This document shows positions 35,657 to 44,743 of a DNA stretch of 64,000 nucleotides, piece after piece (the stretch's first letter is position 1; each line of letters starts with the position of its first letter). Origin of the DNA: Lachnospiraceae bacterium (GTDB lineage Bacteria > Bacillota > Clostridia > Lachnospirales > Lachnospiraceae). The stretch is taken from contig JAKSRS010000004.1 in assembly GCA_024403515.1 (NCBI GenBank), positions 53,217 to 117,216 of the forward strand. Direction: 5' to 3'. The notes below the pieces were generated by a model that saw only the letters and a program-made list of their open reading frames with translations, was not told where the DNA came from and searched no databases. The translations under genes and the position numbers were made by a program.

Positions 35657-38404
35657 CTAATCAAGCATTGCCGCGATAATAGTTTTTACTTCGTGGAAAT
35701 CAAACATTTCATAAGCTTTCTTTAGTTTAGATATATTCTCATTTTTCTCTTTACCAAAGTTTCTTCCTGAATAATCCTCAATAATCCGGTCACACTCTTT
35801 AAGATTCATCTTATCAATGTATTCTTTTAGTTCCTCAAGCATTTCTGTCGATAACTCTTCGAGTTCAAGGTTATCCATTTCTTCAAGATTATCTTCTTCC
35901 TTGTACTCAAATTTATTCCTTTCTTCAAGATATGCCTTAACATCAGCAAGAATCTTTTCAAAAGCGCTTACATACGGTTCATACTTTTTATGGATTAAAT
36001 CAAGATTATTTTCCTTACCCGCAAACTCAAGCTGTTTAAACATCTTAGAGCAGGTCATAGCACCAATACTGGCACTAGATGACTTGATGCCATGAACATT
36101 TGTTGTAAATAAGGCGATATCTCCAACTTCAAGTAAGTCAGGCATTTCCTTAAGTTTTCTAAGTCCTTCTGAATAATATGTATTAAGGATTGCACAATAA
36201 CTTTCTTCATTGAATCCGATATTTGCGCGTCCCTTATTATATTCAATGATATTATCAAGTTTTGTTAAATCTTCTTCCGGTGTTTTTTCTGCTGCTGTTT
36301 CCTTCTTAACCTTAACAAACACTGTTGAAGGAAGGAATTTTTTCAACACTTCAAGAAGATATCTGGCTTTAATTGGCTTGGCAAGATATTCCTGGAAACC
36401 ACTGCTTAATACTTCTTCTCTAATGTTACCTCCGGTATTCGCAGTAAGTGCAACGACCGGAACATCACTAATATTCTTATTGTCGGACATCCTGATTTTT
36501 TTAAGTGCATCAGTACCACTCATTTCAGGCATAATCATGTCCATGAACACAAGGTCATAGTCAATAACCTGCATCTTCTGAAGACATTCTTCACCCGATT
36601 TTGCAAGGTCAATATCAATTTTATAATGCTTGAAAATGCCACTTGCAACTTTAAGATTAACATTATTATCATCGACAACTAAAATTTTAGCCTTGCTGCC
36701 GTCATAGTTGTCTTCATCTTTTTTAGTAATATAATCTTCTTCTTTCCATAAACCGTTTAATACATCACTTACGTTTAAGACAGAGAGAGGATGTCTTATA
36801 ATCTTGCATGAACTGTAATCGCCAAATGACTGGTCGTTGCCTGTGACTACGTAGGTATTGGGCTCACAGTGGAATGTATCAATAACATTCTGAACAGAAG
36901 GATAAACTTCTGACGGAAGAAAAATATAGTCATAATTAACCTTCTGAATTGCCTTGTCAAAAGAAAAATACGAATTCACATAGTTTGGTCGAATCCTGTA
37001 TCCTTCCATGATCTCCTTCCAAACTGACAGTTCCCTGTTTTCATTTACATATATAAGTACATTCTTATTCTCACCGCTGTTAAGAACAAGCATTGGTGAA
37101 GGATCAACTACATCTACTTCAAATTCAAGTTCTGAAGTTAAACCTACACCTTCAATACTCCTTACTTCAAGCTTACCATTCATAAGAGCCAGTAAGTCTC
37201 TACAAATCAAAAACTTAAGACTGATACCCTTTAAATTGGAGTTCTGCCTTGAATCATATGTATCATATGCTCCATAAATTGCATCCAAATCGGCCTGTGA
37301 TAATCCCTGACCTGTATCACTAATCGAGATAAAAATTCTGGCTTTTCCAATTCGTTCGCTTTCTTTGGCCTCAATTTTAAACATTAATCGGCCATTATCT
37401 GTAAGTGAAAGGCTAATAAATAAAAGTCTTAATAAAATCTGCTTTATTTTGATATCATCGCCATAAACTATTTTAGGAAGATTCTGATCTATTGATAAAT
37501 GGACCTGAAGATTTTTAAGTTGTGCCTGTGCCGAAAACTTGGATGTAACTGACTTAAGCATATCGTCCATCTTAAACTCTACAGGAATCAATTTCATCTT
37601 TTCAGAGTCAAGTTTTGAATACATCAAAACGTCATCGATGATATCCAAAAGATCATAGGCTGATTCTTTAATGGTTGTAAAACCATCTCTTATCATATCA
37701 TCCATATCATCTTTCAGAATTAGCTCTGAAAGGCCAATGATAGAGTTCATTGGTGTTCTTATTTCATGAGTCATATTAGCTAAGAATCTTGATTTAGCAG
37801 CTCCTGCATTTCTTTCTACTTCACGATAATCATCGATAATTTTATGTGTTCTTAAGATATTATGCTCCTGAAAATATACAATTCCGGCGACACCGATTGC
37901 ACTTACAATAAAGGCAATAAGAGCAGTTATGAACTGTATAAGGCCCTGTTTTATGGATATAATCGGTCTGTCCCAAATAAGAACCTTCATAAAGGCCAAT
38001 GTTCCAAGATAAAATGAAATAGGAAACATCCATAAAACATCTGTCTTTTCGGCAACGAAAAAGAGCACAAGCAGGGACGCAGTAAGCCAGATGGGCATAC
38101 TACTCTTGTCATAACCTCCGAATAGAATTACAGCGGGCATAAAAAGAAAGTTCATAAAGCCGCAAACTAAAATTGAAAAAAGTCGAACATTATCAAATTT
38201 ATACATGCAAATAGTAACAGCCACATTAAAAATCATGCCTGCTATACATATATATAATAAATTGAAGTACCTTTCCGGTCTGTAAAAGCAGAAAAAACAG
38301 AGTATAATTTCAACTACTGCCATTATCTGCATCATAAGATGAAGCGCACTTCTTCTAACGCTTGCTTCAGATACTCTTAATCTTTCCTTTTTTCCTGAAT
38401 TCAT
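35657..38404 (-). CDS. Hybrid histidine kinase with degenerate ATP site, receiver and HPt domains
   Basis: 915 residues. About six membrane helices (~22-176), then H-box 'MTHEIRTPMNSIIG' with His213 intact. The catalytic domain keeps G1 'SDTGQGLSQADLD', but the N-box reads 'LLRLLFISLSLTDNG' instead of NLLSNAIKYT (both Asn lost), and G2 reads 'LKGISLKFLIC' instead of GTGLGLAIC. ATP/Mg binding is thus doubtful. A partial receiver-like region (~445-555) lacks phospho-acceptor motifs. A good receiver follows (~572-690; Asp578-Asp579, phospho-Asp622, 'LAKPIK'), then an HPt domain with His771 in 'NVHGIKSSSASIGA', and an acidic C-terminal tail. It likely relays phosphate from another kinase, perhaps the neighbour downstream of which it lies (14 bp). 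Confidence 0.92.
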   Translation of the reverse strand: MNSGKKERLRVSEASVRRSALHLMMQIMAVVEIILCFFCFYRPERYFNLLYICIAGMIFNVAVTICMYKFDNVRLFSILVCGFMNFLFMPAVILFGGYDKSSMPIWLTASLLVLFFVAEKTDVLWMFPISFYLGTLAFMKVLIWDRPIISIKQGLIQFITALIAFIVSAIGVAGIVYFQEHNILRTHKIIDDYREVERNAGAAKSRFLANMTHEIRTPMNSIIGLSELILKDDMDDMIRDGFTTIKESAYDLLDIIDDVLMYSKLDSEKMKLIPVEFKMDDMLKSVTSKFSAQAQLKNLQVHLSIDQNLPKIVYGDDIKIKQILLRLLFISLSLTDNGRLMFKIEAKESERIGKARIFISISDTGQGLSQADLDAIYGAYDTYDSRQNSNLKGISLKFLICRDLLALMNGKLEVRSIEGVGLTSELEFEVDVVDPSPMLVLNSGENKNVLIYVNENRELSVWKEIMEGYRIRPNYVNSYFSFDKAIQKVNYDYIFLPSEVYPSVQNVIDTFHCEPNTYVVTGNDQSFGDYSSCKIIRHPLSVLNVSDVLNGLWKEEDYITKKDEDNYDGSKAKILVVDDNNVNLKVASGIFKHYKIDIDLAKSGEECLQKMQVIDYDLVFMDMIMPEMSGTDALKKIRMSDNKNISDVPVVALTANTGGNIREEVLSSGFQEYLAKPIKARYLLEVLKKFLPSTVFVKVKKETAAEKTPEEDLTKLDNIIEYNKGRANIGFNEESYCAILNTYYSEGLRKLKEMPDLLEVGDIALFTTNVHGIKSSSASIGAMTCSKMFKQLEFAGKENNLDLIHKKYEPYVSAFEKILADVKAYLEERNKFEYKEEDNLEEMDNLELEELSTEMLEELKEYIDKMNLKECDRIIEDYSGRNFGKEKNENISKLKKAYEMFDFHEVKTIIAAMLD

Positions 38405-38418
38405 ACACTTTCCCCTGG

Positions 38419-40527
38419 TTAAATTTTAAAGACAATCTTATCTTTAGGAAGATAGTCCAGTAAAACTCTAGATAACTTATCTATTTCAATAGGTTTGGAT
38501 AAATAATCATCAAAACCTTCCTTTAAAAACATTTCTTTGGCACCACTAACAACGTTTGCAGTAAGACAGACAACAGGTACCTTACTCTGACTTTCGTCAG
38601 GCAGTTTCCTAATCTGTTTTAAAGTATCAATACCATCCATATCAGGCATCATGTAATCAAGGAAAACCAGGTCAATCTTTTCACTTTCCAAAGTGATAAT
38701 ACCTTCTCTTCCGCTTGCAGCCAGAACAACATTACAGCCGTATCTGGACAAGAGGTTTGAAGCAACGTCAAGGTTAACGAGGTTATCATCAATGACAAGT
38801 ATTGTTGAATCAGGCGTTGTAAAATCACCTTCGTAGGACTGCTTTCTTACTGTGTAATTTATAGTATGGTTGATTAGATCCGCTATATTTAAGCATGAAA
38901 CCGGTTTGGTAATAACATACTCAAAAGGCTCTCCTGCATATGAATAATTACAGGTAGATAAAACAACTAACTTACTCCAGTTTGAAATAACCTCATTGAT
39001 GCTTGATTTAATTTTTTCATATGCACTTGCATCAACAAGGAAGTAATCGAATTTGTCGGACTTTATTGCATCTATAAACTCCATATCCGTAATTGCCTCG
39101 TGATTGTCAACGCTCATCTTATCAAGTACAAAGCTCAATTCTTTGAGGTCTGATGCACCATTTGCATAGTAAACAATCTTGCAGTCTTCGTCAGATACTT
39201 CGCCACAGGTGACTTTATTGCCTTCAAAATCAATTTCCTGTTTTAAACTAAAATAAAATACGGAACCAACCCCGTATTCACTTTCGCAATGAATATCTCC
39301 ATCCATTGCAGCACATAACTTCTTACAAAGCGCAAGGCCAAGACCGTTGCCTTCAATTGAGTGGTCAACTTCATTAGATCCGGATCTGTGAAGGGGTTGA
39401 AATATCTTTTCAATATTCTCTTCTTTAATACCTATACCGGTATCATAGACAGCGAATTTAAGTAAAATATTCTTTTCATCCGAAGGTTCATAATCAACAG
39501 TTAACGTCATTGAGCCTTCTTTTGTATACTTAATAGCATTCGAAAGAAGGTTGATGATAACCTGGCGGATTTTTCCGGAATCTCCTATGAGAATTTTAGG
39601 AACAAAGGGATTTACATCTACAAAGAAGTCAACGTTAGAGTCAAGAAGTCTAACGTTTAAAAGATTGATAATATCGTTAAGCATTGCTGATAAATCATAC
39701 TTTTCTTTTGTCACTCCGATAGTATCAATATTCATTCTTGAAAAATCCAAAAGATCGGATGTTATAGATAAAAGTGCATGACTTGAGTTAGAAATATTAC
39801 ATGCAATTTCTTTAATGTGATTAGAAGCGTTTGAATCAATAATAACTTCAGTAGTTCCAATGATTGCATTCAAAGGAGTTCTTATTTCATGAGAAACATT
39901 TACTAAAAACATATCCTTAGCATAACTTACATCTTCAGCCTGCTTGGATGCTGCTTCTCTTTCTCTGAATTCCTTTGTAATAACAAGATTACGGTAAAAA
40001 ATTAAAAGACCACATATACTTGAGCAAAAGAAAATAGCCATAACAACTCTTACATAAAGATTAAGTACGGTTAATTGAGACATGTATGTAAGGTCCTTAT
40101 TGCTAAACTGAATATAAAAGAGTGTTCCTAAGTCAACAACAAATTCAATAACAAAGAAAAGAATACGTTCTTTTCCCTTTAATAAAACAAACGTAAATAC
40201 AATTCCAACTAGATAATAAAGCGGAATTTCGATAATAGTAAAATGTGCAATTGTTAGCATTAAAGGAAAAGCGATGAAATTAGTTGATGCTAAAAGAATG
40301 TATGTAAAAAGCTTGGTTTTGTGAAATCGCTTTCCAAAATACAAAAGCAAAATGCACTCAATACATGAGGCTATACTGAATGAAATAATTGAGCCACCTA
40401 AGCGTAAAAGCAATCCAATAGACGAAAAAACGCCTGTAGCTACTGCTGTAAGAAATGTTGATAAATAAAACAGATTTTCGGCAAGTTCATTATCATCTGA
40501 CAAATAATCTTTAATTCGAAAAATCAT
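38419..40527 (-). CDS. Hybrid sensor histidine kinase with degenerate plus intact receiver
   Basis: 702 residues. About six membrane helices (~20-180), H-box 'VSHEIRTPLNAIIG' with His213, intact N-box 'INLLSNAIKYT', G1 'YDTGIGIKEENIEKIF', G2 'GNGLGLALCKKL': a functional kinase core. Residues ~447-560 resemble a receiver without the acidic pair, followed by a full receiver (Asp580-Asp581, phospho-Asp624 in 'FLDYMMPDMDG', 'YLSKPIE'). Its gene precedes the 915-residue degenerate kinase by 14 bp in the same direction, and both share the same domain plan, pointing to duplication. A 37 bp palindrome (40548-40584) lies upstream of its ATG. Confidence 0.93.
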   Translation of the reverse strand: MIFRIKDYLSDDNELAENLFYLSTFLTAVATGVFSSIGLLLRLGGSIISFSIASCIECILLLYFGKRFHKTKLFTYILLASTNFIAFPLMLTIAHFTIIEIPLYYLVGIVFTFVLLKGKERILFFVIEFVVDLGTLFYIQFSNKDLTYMSQLTVLNLYVRVVMAIFFCSSICGLLIFYRNLVITKEFREREAASKQAEDVSYAKDMFLVNVSHEIRTPLNAIIGTTEVIIDSNASNHIKEIACNISNSSHALLSITSDLLDFSRMNIDTIGVTKEKYDLSAMLNDIINLLNVRLLDSNVDFFVDVNPFVPKILIGDSGKIRQVIINLLSNAIKYTKEGSMTLTVDYEPSDEKNILLKFAVYDTGIGIKEENIEKIFQPLHRSGSNEVDHSIEGNGLGLALCKKLCAAMDGDIHCESEYGVGSVFYFSLKQEIDFEGNKVTCGEVSDEDCKIVYYANGASDLKELSFVLDKMSVDNHEAITDMEFIDAIKSDKFDYFLVDASAYEKIKSSINEVISNWSKLVVLSTCNYSYAGEPFEYVITKPVSCLNIADLINHTINYTVRKQSYEGDFTTPDSTILVIDDNLVNLDVASNLLSRYGCNVVLAASGREGIITLESEKIDLVFLDYMMPDMDGIDTLKQIRKLPDESQSKVPVVCLTANVVSGAKEMFLKEGFDDYLSKPIEIDKLSRVLLDYLPKDKIVFKI

Positions 40528-40547
40528 TATTAAGTCCTCTGCAAATC

Positions 40548-40584
40548 GTACTATACTTCATACTAAAAATATGATATATAGTAC
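40548..40584. promoter_or_regulatory. 37 bp interrupted palindrome upstream of the hybrid kinase pair
   Basis: GTACTATA...TATAGTAC, 8 bp perfect arms 21 nt apart, with inner CATA/TATG arms and an AT-rich centre. It is located 20 nt before the 702-residue kinase start, in the 92 bp gap after the HD-GYP gene. A candidate operator or RNA hairpin; no protein can be assigned. Confidence 0.45.
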
Positions 40585-40619
40585 AATTTACACATTAACT
40601 TGCCATTAAATATAAGATT

Positions 40620-41681
40620 TTAAGGATTAAGCGCCGCAATTTCTTTTTCCACAGAAAGGAAAATTTCCATAAGATTAGCGTCGAACATTGTATATTTTAA
40701 AAACTTAAGTTTCATCATAGCTTCCTGATGAGTAAGTCTTCGGCCATCTGTCATTGGACCTTGTGCATAACGCAAATTATCGTAAGTATTTACAATAGCA
40801 AGAACTCTTGCTTCAAGAGGAATTCTCTCGCCTTGGGATCTGTCTGGGTATCCTGAACCATCCCAGTTTTCATGATGTGACCTGCACATATTAAGCGCAT
40901 ATGTCATGAAATTTGAGTTATTGCTAGCAAGCTGGGTAATCTTTGAAATAGTCTCAGCACCTAAAAGTGTATGTGTTTTTAACGCTTCTGCTTCAAATCC
41001 GCCTTTTTTACTTTCAACAAATTTGTCTGAAATGCAAAGTTTACCAAGATCGTGAATCTTAGCAGCGAAACTTATGGTTGCACAATCATCAGCTGAAAGT
41101 CCATACTTTTCCTGCCTTGCAATTGCGCTAAGAAAGACTTCCATGTCCTTTTCAATTCTCTTAGCATGCTGGCCTTCAAAAGCATTTCTTTTTTCAAGCA
41201 TACCTACAAACATCTCAACTACAGAATACTGAAGTTCAACAAATCTTTTAACTTTTTCCTGCACTGAGGAAGAAAGATTGGAAGTATATTCTGCTATCTT
41301 TCGTTGCTGCAAAATAAGCTGAATCTGAATATCAACACGCTTTTTTAACAGATTGGCTGCATAAGGCTTTTTAATATAGTCAACAGCTCCAAGATTATAT
41401 CCTTCAAGTTCAGTAACATCATCGTCCTGCGCTGTAAGGAAAATAATCGGTATATTGGTGAGTTTTTTCTTGTTCTTAATTTCGGAAATAACCTGAAAGC
41501 CATTGATATTTGGCATATCAACATCAAGAAGAACCAAATCCGGAAGTTCAGGCATATCATTTAAACATTCCAAAGCTGATATACCGGATGAAACCGGAAT
41601 AACTTCGTAAATGTCTTCAAGCGTTTTCTTGGCCATAATAAGATTAGCCATATTGTCGTCAACTATCATGATTTTTTCCAT
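40620..41681 (-). CDS. Response regulator with HD-GYP domain (probable c-di-GMP phosphodiesterase)
   Basis: 353 residues. Receiver (~1-120): 'MIVDDNMANL' with Asp8-Asp9, phospho-Asp53 in 'LLDVDMPNINGF', Lys105 in 'YIKKPYA'. A coiled linker leads to an HD-GYP domain (~155-350) with HD in 'AAKIHDLGKLCISD' (His210, Asp211), 'SHHENWDGSGYPDRSQGERIPLEAR' region at 268-292 carrying GYP (277-279). These are the metal and signature residues of c-di-GMP-degrading HD-GYP enzymes. It starts with AAGGAG upstream. Lying 92 bp before the two hybrid kinases, it is the best candidate output for their phosphorelay. Confidence 0.94.
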   Translation of the reverse strand: MEKIMIVDDNMANLIMAKKTLEDIYEVIPVSSGISALECLNDMPELPDLVLLDVDMPNINGFQVISEIKNKKKLTNIPIIFLTAQDDDVTELEGYNLGAVDYIKKPYAANLLKKRVDIQIQLILQQRKIAEYTSNLSSSVQEKVKRFVELQYSVVEMFVGMLEKRNAFEGQHAKRIEKDMEVFLSAIARQEKYGLSADDCATISFAAKIHDLGKLCISDKFVESKKGGFEAEALKTHTLLGAETISKITQLASNNSNFMTYALNMCRSHHENWDGSGYPDRSQGERIPLEARVLAIVNTYDNLRYAQGPMTDGRRLTHQEAMMKLKFLKYTMFDANLMEIFLSVEKEIAALNP

Positions 41682-41706
41682 AAGAACAACACTCCTTGAG
41701 GTTTAT

Positions 41707-42906
41707 TTATCTGGACATCAGCTTAACTAAAGCTTCATTAAGTCCGTCTATTGTCAACTTATACATAGGAAAAATATTCTTAATAGCGGTTTCAGCTTCT
41801 CTCCAGGGTGCATTACCCGGAGCCATTTTAGGATTTAGCCACACCACTTTTTTGTAGTGCTGCTTTAAAAGCAAAAGCCACTGTTCACCCGATAGCCCAC
41901 CATTCGGCCCTCTGTAATTACCTGTATCTGAATACAGTTCTTCAGGAGCCATAGCTGCATCTCCAACGATTATAACTTTATAATCACTGTCGATATTTCT
42001 AAACATCCATTCCGTATCTATCCAGTCCCCATTCTCACACTCCGGTGTTTTATACAATTTGGAATAAATACAGTTATGGAAATAATATGTTTTTACATCC
42101 TTGTAATGATTGGATTTATGAATTGCCTGAAAAAGCTCATTTAAAAGCTTTGTAAAGGGAATCATTGTTCCACCCGAGTCCATTAAAAGCAAAAGTTTTA
42201 CTGCGTTCTTTCTGGGCTTATCCATTACAATTTTTAAATAACCGCCATTGTTGCAGGTTGCATCAATGGTCTGGTTAATATCAAGCTCAGTCTTTGGAAT
42301 ATCAAGCTTTGATGAAAACTGTCTAAGTTTTCTAAAGGCCATCTGAAACTGCCTGTTATCAAGCATCTTATCATTTCGAAAGTCTTTATACTTTCTTGCT
42401 CCCATAACAGCAAAAGCAGACTGATATCCTGTACTGCCGCCTACACGAATACCACCGACGTTACCACCCATATTACCGAATGAGGTTTTACCCATAGTAC
42501 CTATCCAGTAATTACCGCCGTTATGCTCACTATCCTGATCTTTAAGTCTGTCCTTAAACTTGGTCTCAACATCTTCTTTATCAACCTGAAGGTCTTCAGA
42601 CTGATTTAAAAATGATCTCGCTTCTTCATGTAAAAGTTCCATCATATCAGACTTGTCCAACCACTCGAGCATGGTATCCGTTATTGTATTTTCACTTTTT
42701 ATACCTTTAAAACACTCTTCAAAAGCCAAATCAAACTTATCAAAGTCTGTTTCATTCTTCACTAAAATAGAACGGGCCATATAATAAAATCCTGTCAGGG
42801 ATGAATTATTAAGGCCTTTATTTAGTGCATCATGGAGAGTTATCCACTCACTTAATGAAACATCAAGTCCCTTGGCTTTCAGTGTATAGAAAAAAGTCGT
42901 GAACAT
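41707..42906 (-). CDS. VWA-domain (CoxE-like) protein, partner of the MoxR ATPase
   Basis: 399 residues. The N-terminal ~200 residues are helical with a Gly-rich loop ('GNYWIGTMGKTSFGNMGGNVGG'-type region near 130-160). The C-terminal half is a von Willebrand A domain. Its metal-site motif reads 'LLLMDSGGTMIPF', a variant of DxSxS with Gly/Thr. Further 'YYFHNCIYSKLY' and 'VIIVGDAAMAPEEL' fit the VWA fold. The ATG overlaps the stop of the AAA ATPase gene (TAATG). Such MoxR-VWA pairs act as chaperones that insert cofactors or remodel protein complexes; the client here is unknown. Confidence 0.85.
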   Translation of the reverse strand: MFTTFFYTLKAKGLDVSLSEWITLHDALNKGLNNSSLTGFYYMARSILVKNETDFDKFDLAFEECFKGIKSENTITDTMLEWLDKSDMMELLHEEARSFLNQSEDLQVDKEDVETKFKDRLKDQDSEHNGGNYWIGTMGKTSFGNMGGNVGGIRVGGSTGYQSAFAVMGARKYKDFRNDKMLDNRQFQMAFRKLRQFSSKLDIPKTELDINQTIDATCNNGGYLKIVMDKPRKNAVKLLLLMDSGGTMIPFTKLLNELFQAIHKSNHYKDVKTYYFHNCIYSKLYKTPECENGDWIDTEWMFRNIDSDYKVIIVGDAAMAPEELYSDTGNYRGPNGGLSGEQWLLLLKQHYKKVVWLNPKMAPGNAPWREAETAIKNIFPMYKLTIDGLNEALVKLMSR

Positions 42907-43715
42907 TAATTAACTCGTCTCCTGACAACCTCAAGATCTTCATCTTTCTTTATAAGTACACCAACAAAAGGAAGTTCTGCCTTAATCTTATTAGGATCAA
43001 TGCCGCCAATCATCATGGCATTTAACCAGTCAATAAGTTCACTTGTTGCAGGTTTCTTTCTAAGCTGTGAATATGTACGAATCTCATAGAAGGTATCAAG
43101 AGCGTTCTTTAACATATTTTCTTCAACATTATCAAAATGACTACGAACGATTTCTTCCATCAGTTCCTTGCTGGGGAAATCAATGTAATGGAAAATACAT
43201 CTTCTTAAAAATGCATCAGGAAGTTCTTTTTCAGCATTTGATGTAATGATAACGATAGGTCTTTTATTGGCCTTAACGCTTCTTTTGGTTTCATGGATGT
43301 AAAATTCCATCTGATCAAGTTCCCAAAGTAAATCGTTAGGAAATTCCAAGTCAGCCTTATCAATTTCATCAATAAGCAAAACAACCTGTTCTTCAGACTC
43401 AAAAGCTTCGCCTAATTTTCCAAGTTTAATGTAGTTTGCAATATCATCAACACCTTCGTTTCCGAACTGAGAATCATAAAGTCTTTGGATTGTATCGTAA
43501 GTATAAAGACCTTCCTGAGCCTTAGTTGTTGACTTAATATTCCAAATCAAAAGTTTCTTACCAAGAGCCTTGGCCACAGCTTTCGCTAGCATAGTTTTAC
43601 CAGTTCCGGGTTCACCTTTTATTAACAAAGGTTTTTCAAGAGCAATTGCAATATTTACACTGCCCATAAGTTCTTCGGAAGCAATATATTCATCTGTTGA
43701 AGAAAAGTTATTCAT
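42906..43715 (-). CDS. MoxR-family AAA ATPase
   Basis: 269 residues. Walker A 'IKGEPGTGKTMLAKAVA' (~33-49), Walker B 'LLIDEIDKADLEFPNDLL', sensor 1 'PIVIITSNAEKELPDAFLRRCIFHYIDFP' with Arg finger, typical of MoxR proteins. It pairs with the VWA protein by overlapping stop and start codons. Its own start overlaps the last 8 nt of gpsA, so the two follow gpsA in the same transcript. Function is chaperone-like by family; the client is not known. Confidence 0.93.
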   Translation of the reverse strand: MNNFSSTDEYIASEELMGSVNIAIALEKPLLIKGEPGTGKTMLAKAVAKALGKKLLIWNIKSTTKAQEGLYTYDTIQRLYDSQFGNEGVDDIANYIKLGKLGEAFESEEQVVLLIDEIDKADLEFPNDLLWELDQMEFYIHETKRSVKANKRPIVIITSNAEKELPDAFLRRCIFHYIDFPSKELMEEIVRSHFDNVEENMLKNALDTFYEIRTYSQLRKKPATSELIDWLNAMMIGGIDPNKIKAELPFVGVLIKKDEDLEVVRRRVN

Positions 43716-44718
43716 CGAAGTCTTCTCCTATCTCGATTTTCTTGTCTCTAACCATAAGTTCCAAAACAGCCTCAGCTGCTGATTTATCTTCAAATAAAAT
43801 CTTATTTACCTGCTCAATAATAGGAAGTTCAACATTATATTTCTTGGAAAGACCGATTGCCGCCTTGGCGCTGTAAACACCTTCAACAACCATCTGGACC
43901 TCATCCATAGCTTCCTGCATCGTCTTGCCCTGACCAATTAATATACCGGCACGTCTGTTTCTTGAATGCATACTTGCACAAGTAACAATCAAATCACCGA
44001 TACCGGTAAGACCTGCAAAGGTTTCAGCCTTACCACCCATTGCAGTACCAAGACGTGTTATTTCAGCAATACCACGTGTAATCAAAGCGGCCTTAGAATT
44101 ATCACCGTAGCCGAGTCCGTCAGCAATACCTGCAGCAAGCGCAACTACATTTTTAAGAGCCGAGCCGATTTCCATACCTAAAACATCAGGAGAAATGTAT
44201 ACTCTGAATACTTCATTCATAAAAAGATTCTGCAAAAGCTCAGCAGTTTTCTTTTTACGAGCGCCAACTACGATAGTTGTAGGAATTCCTCGTCCAACCT
44301 CTTCAGCATGAGAAGGACCACACATAACAGCAACCTGTGCCTGTGGAATTTCTTCTTCTATAACCTGTGAAAGAGTCATAAGCGATGCTTCTTCAACACC
44401 CTTTGCAACATTTACAATAATCTGATTTTCTGAAACAAAAGGCTTCATTGACTGTGCAGTTTTTCTAACAAAAGGTGAAGGAACAGCCAAAACTAAAACT
44501 TCATTGTCCTTAACTGTGCTTTCAAGATCAACGCTAAATTTAATATTTTCATTTAGCTTAACTCCGGGAAGTTTTGTTACATGCTCCCTTTTTTCGTTAA
44601 GCATTTTAATTTCGTCTTCAATAATTGACCAGACAGTGACATTATGACCGTTTTTTTCAAGTAAAACAGCAAGCGCAATGCCCCATGAACCTGCTCCAAT
44701 AATTCCAACTTTACTCAT
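43708..44718 (-). CDS. gpsA: Glycerol-3-phosphate dehydrogenase [NAD(P)+]
   Basis: 336 residues. Reduces dihydroxyacetone phosphate to sn-glycerol-3-phosphate for phospholipid synthesis. N-terminal NAD motif 'VGIIGAGSWGIALAVLLEKNGH', 'CGPSHAEEVGRGIPTT', catalytic Lys region 'GSALKNVVALAAGIADGLGYGDNSKAALITRG', and 'EVQMVVEGVYSAKAA'. The inner ATG has GGAG 9 nt upstream; the alternative TTG start overlaps that RBS. Upstream plsY uses its product, so gpsA and plsY form a lipid pair (25 bp apart). Confidence 0.97.
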   Translation of the reverse strand: MSKVGIIGAGSWGIALAVLLEKNGHNVTVWSIIEDEIKMLNEKREHVTKLPGVKLNENIKFSVDLESTVKDNEVLVLAVPSPFVRKTAQSMKPFVSENQIIVNVAKGVEEASLMTLSQVIEEEIPQAQVAVMCGPSHAEEVGRGIPTTIVVGARKKKTAELLQNLFMNEVFRVYISPDVLGMEIGSALKNVVALAAGIADGLGYGDNSKAALITRGIAEITRLGTAMGGKAETFAGLTGIGDLIVTCASMHSRNRRAGILIGQGKTMQEAMDEVQMVVEGVYSAKAAIGLSKKYNVELPIIEQVNKILFEDKSAAEAVLELMVRDKKIEIGEDFDE

Positions 44719-44743
44719 GTTAATTGTCTCCAATCAAAAAGTA

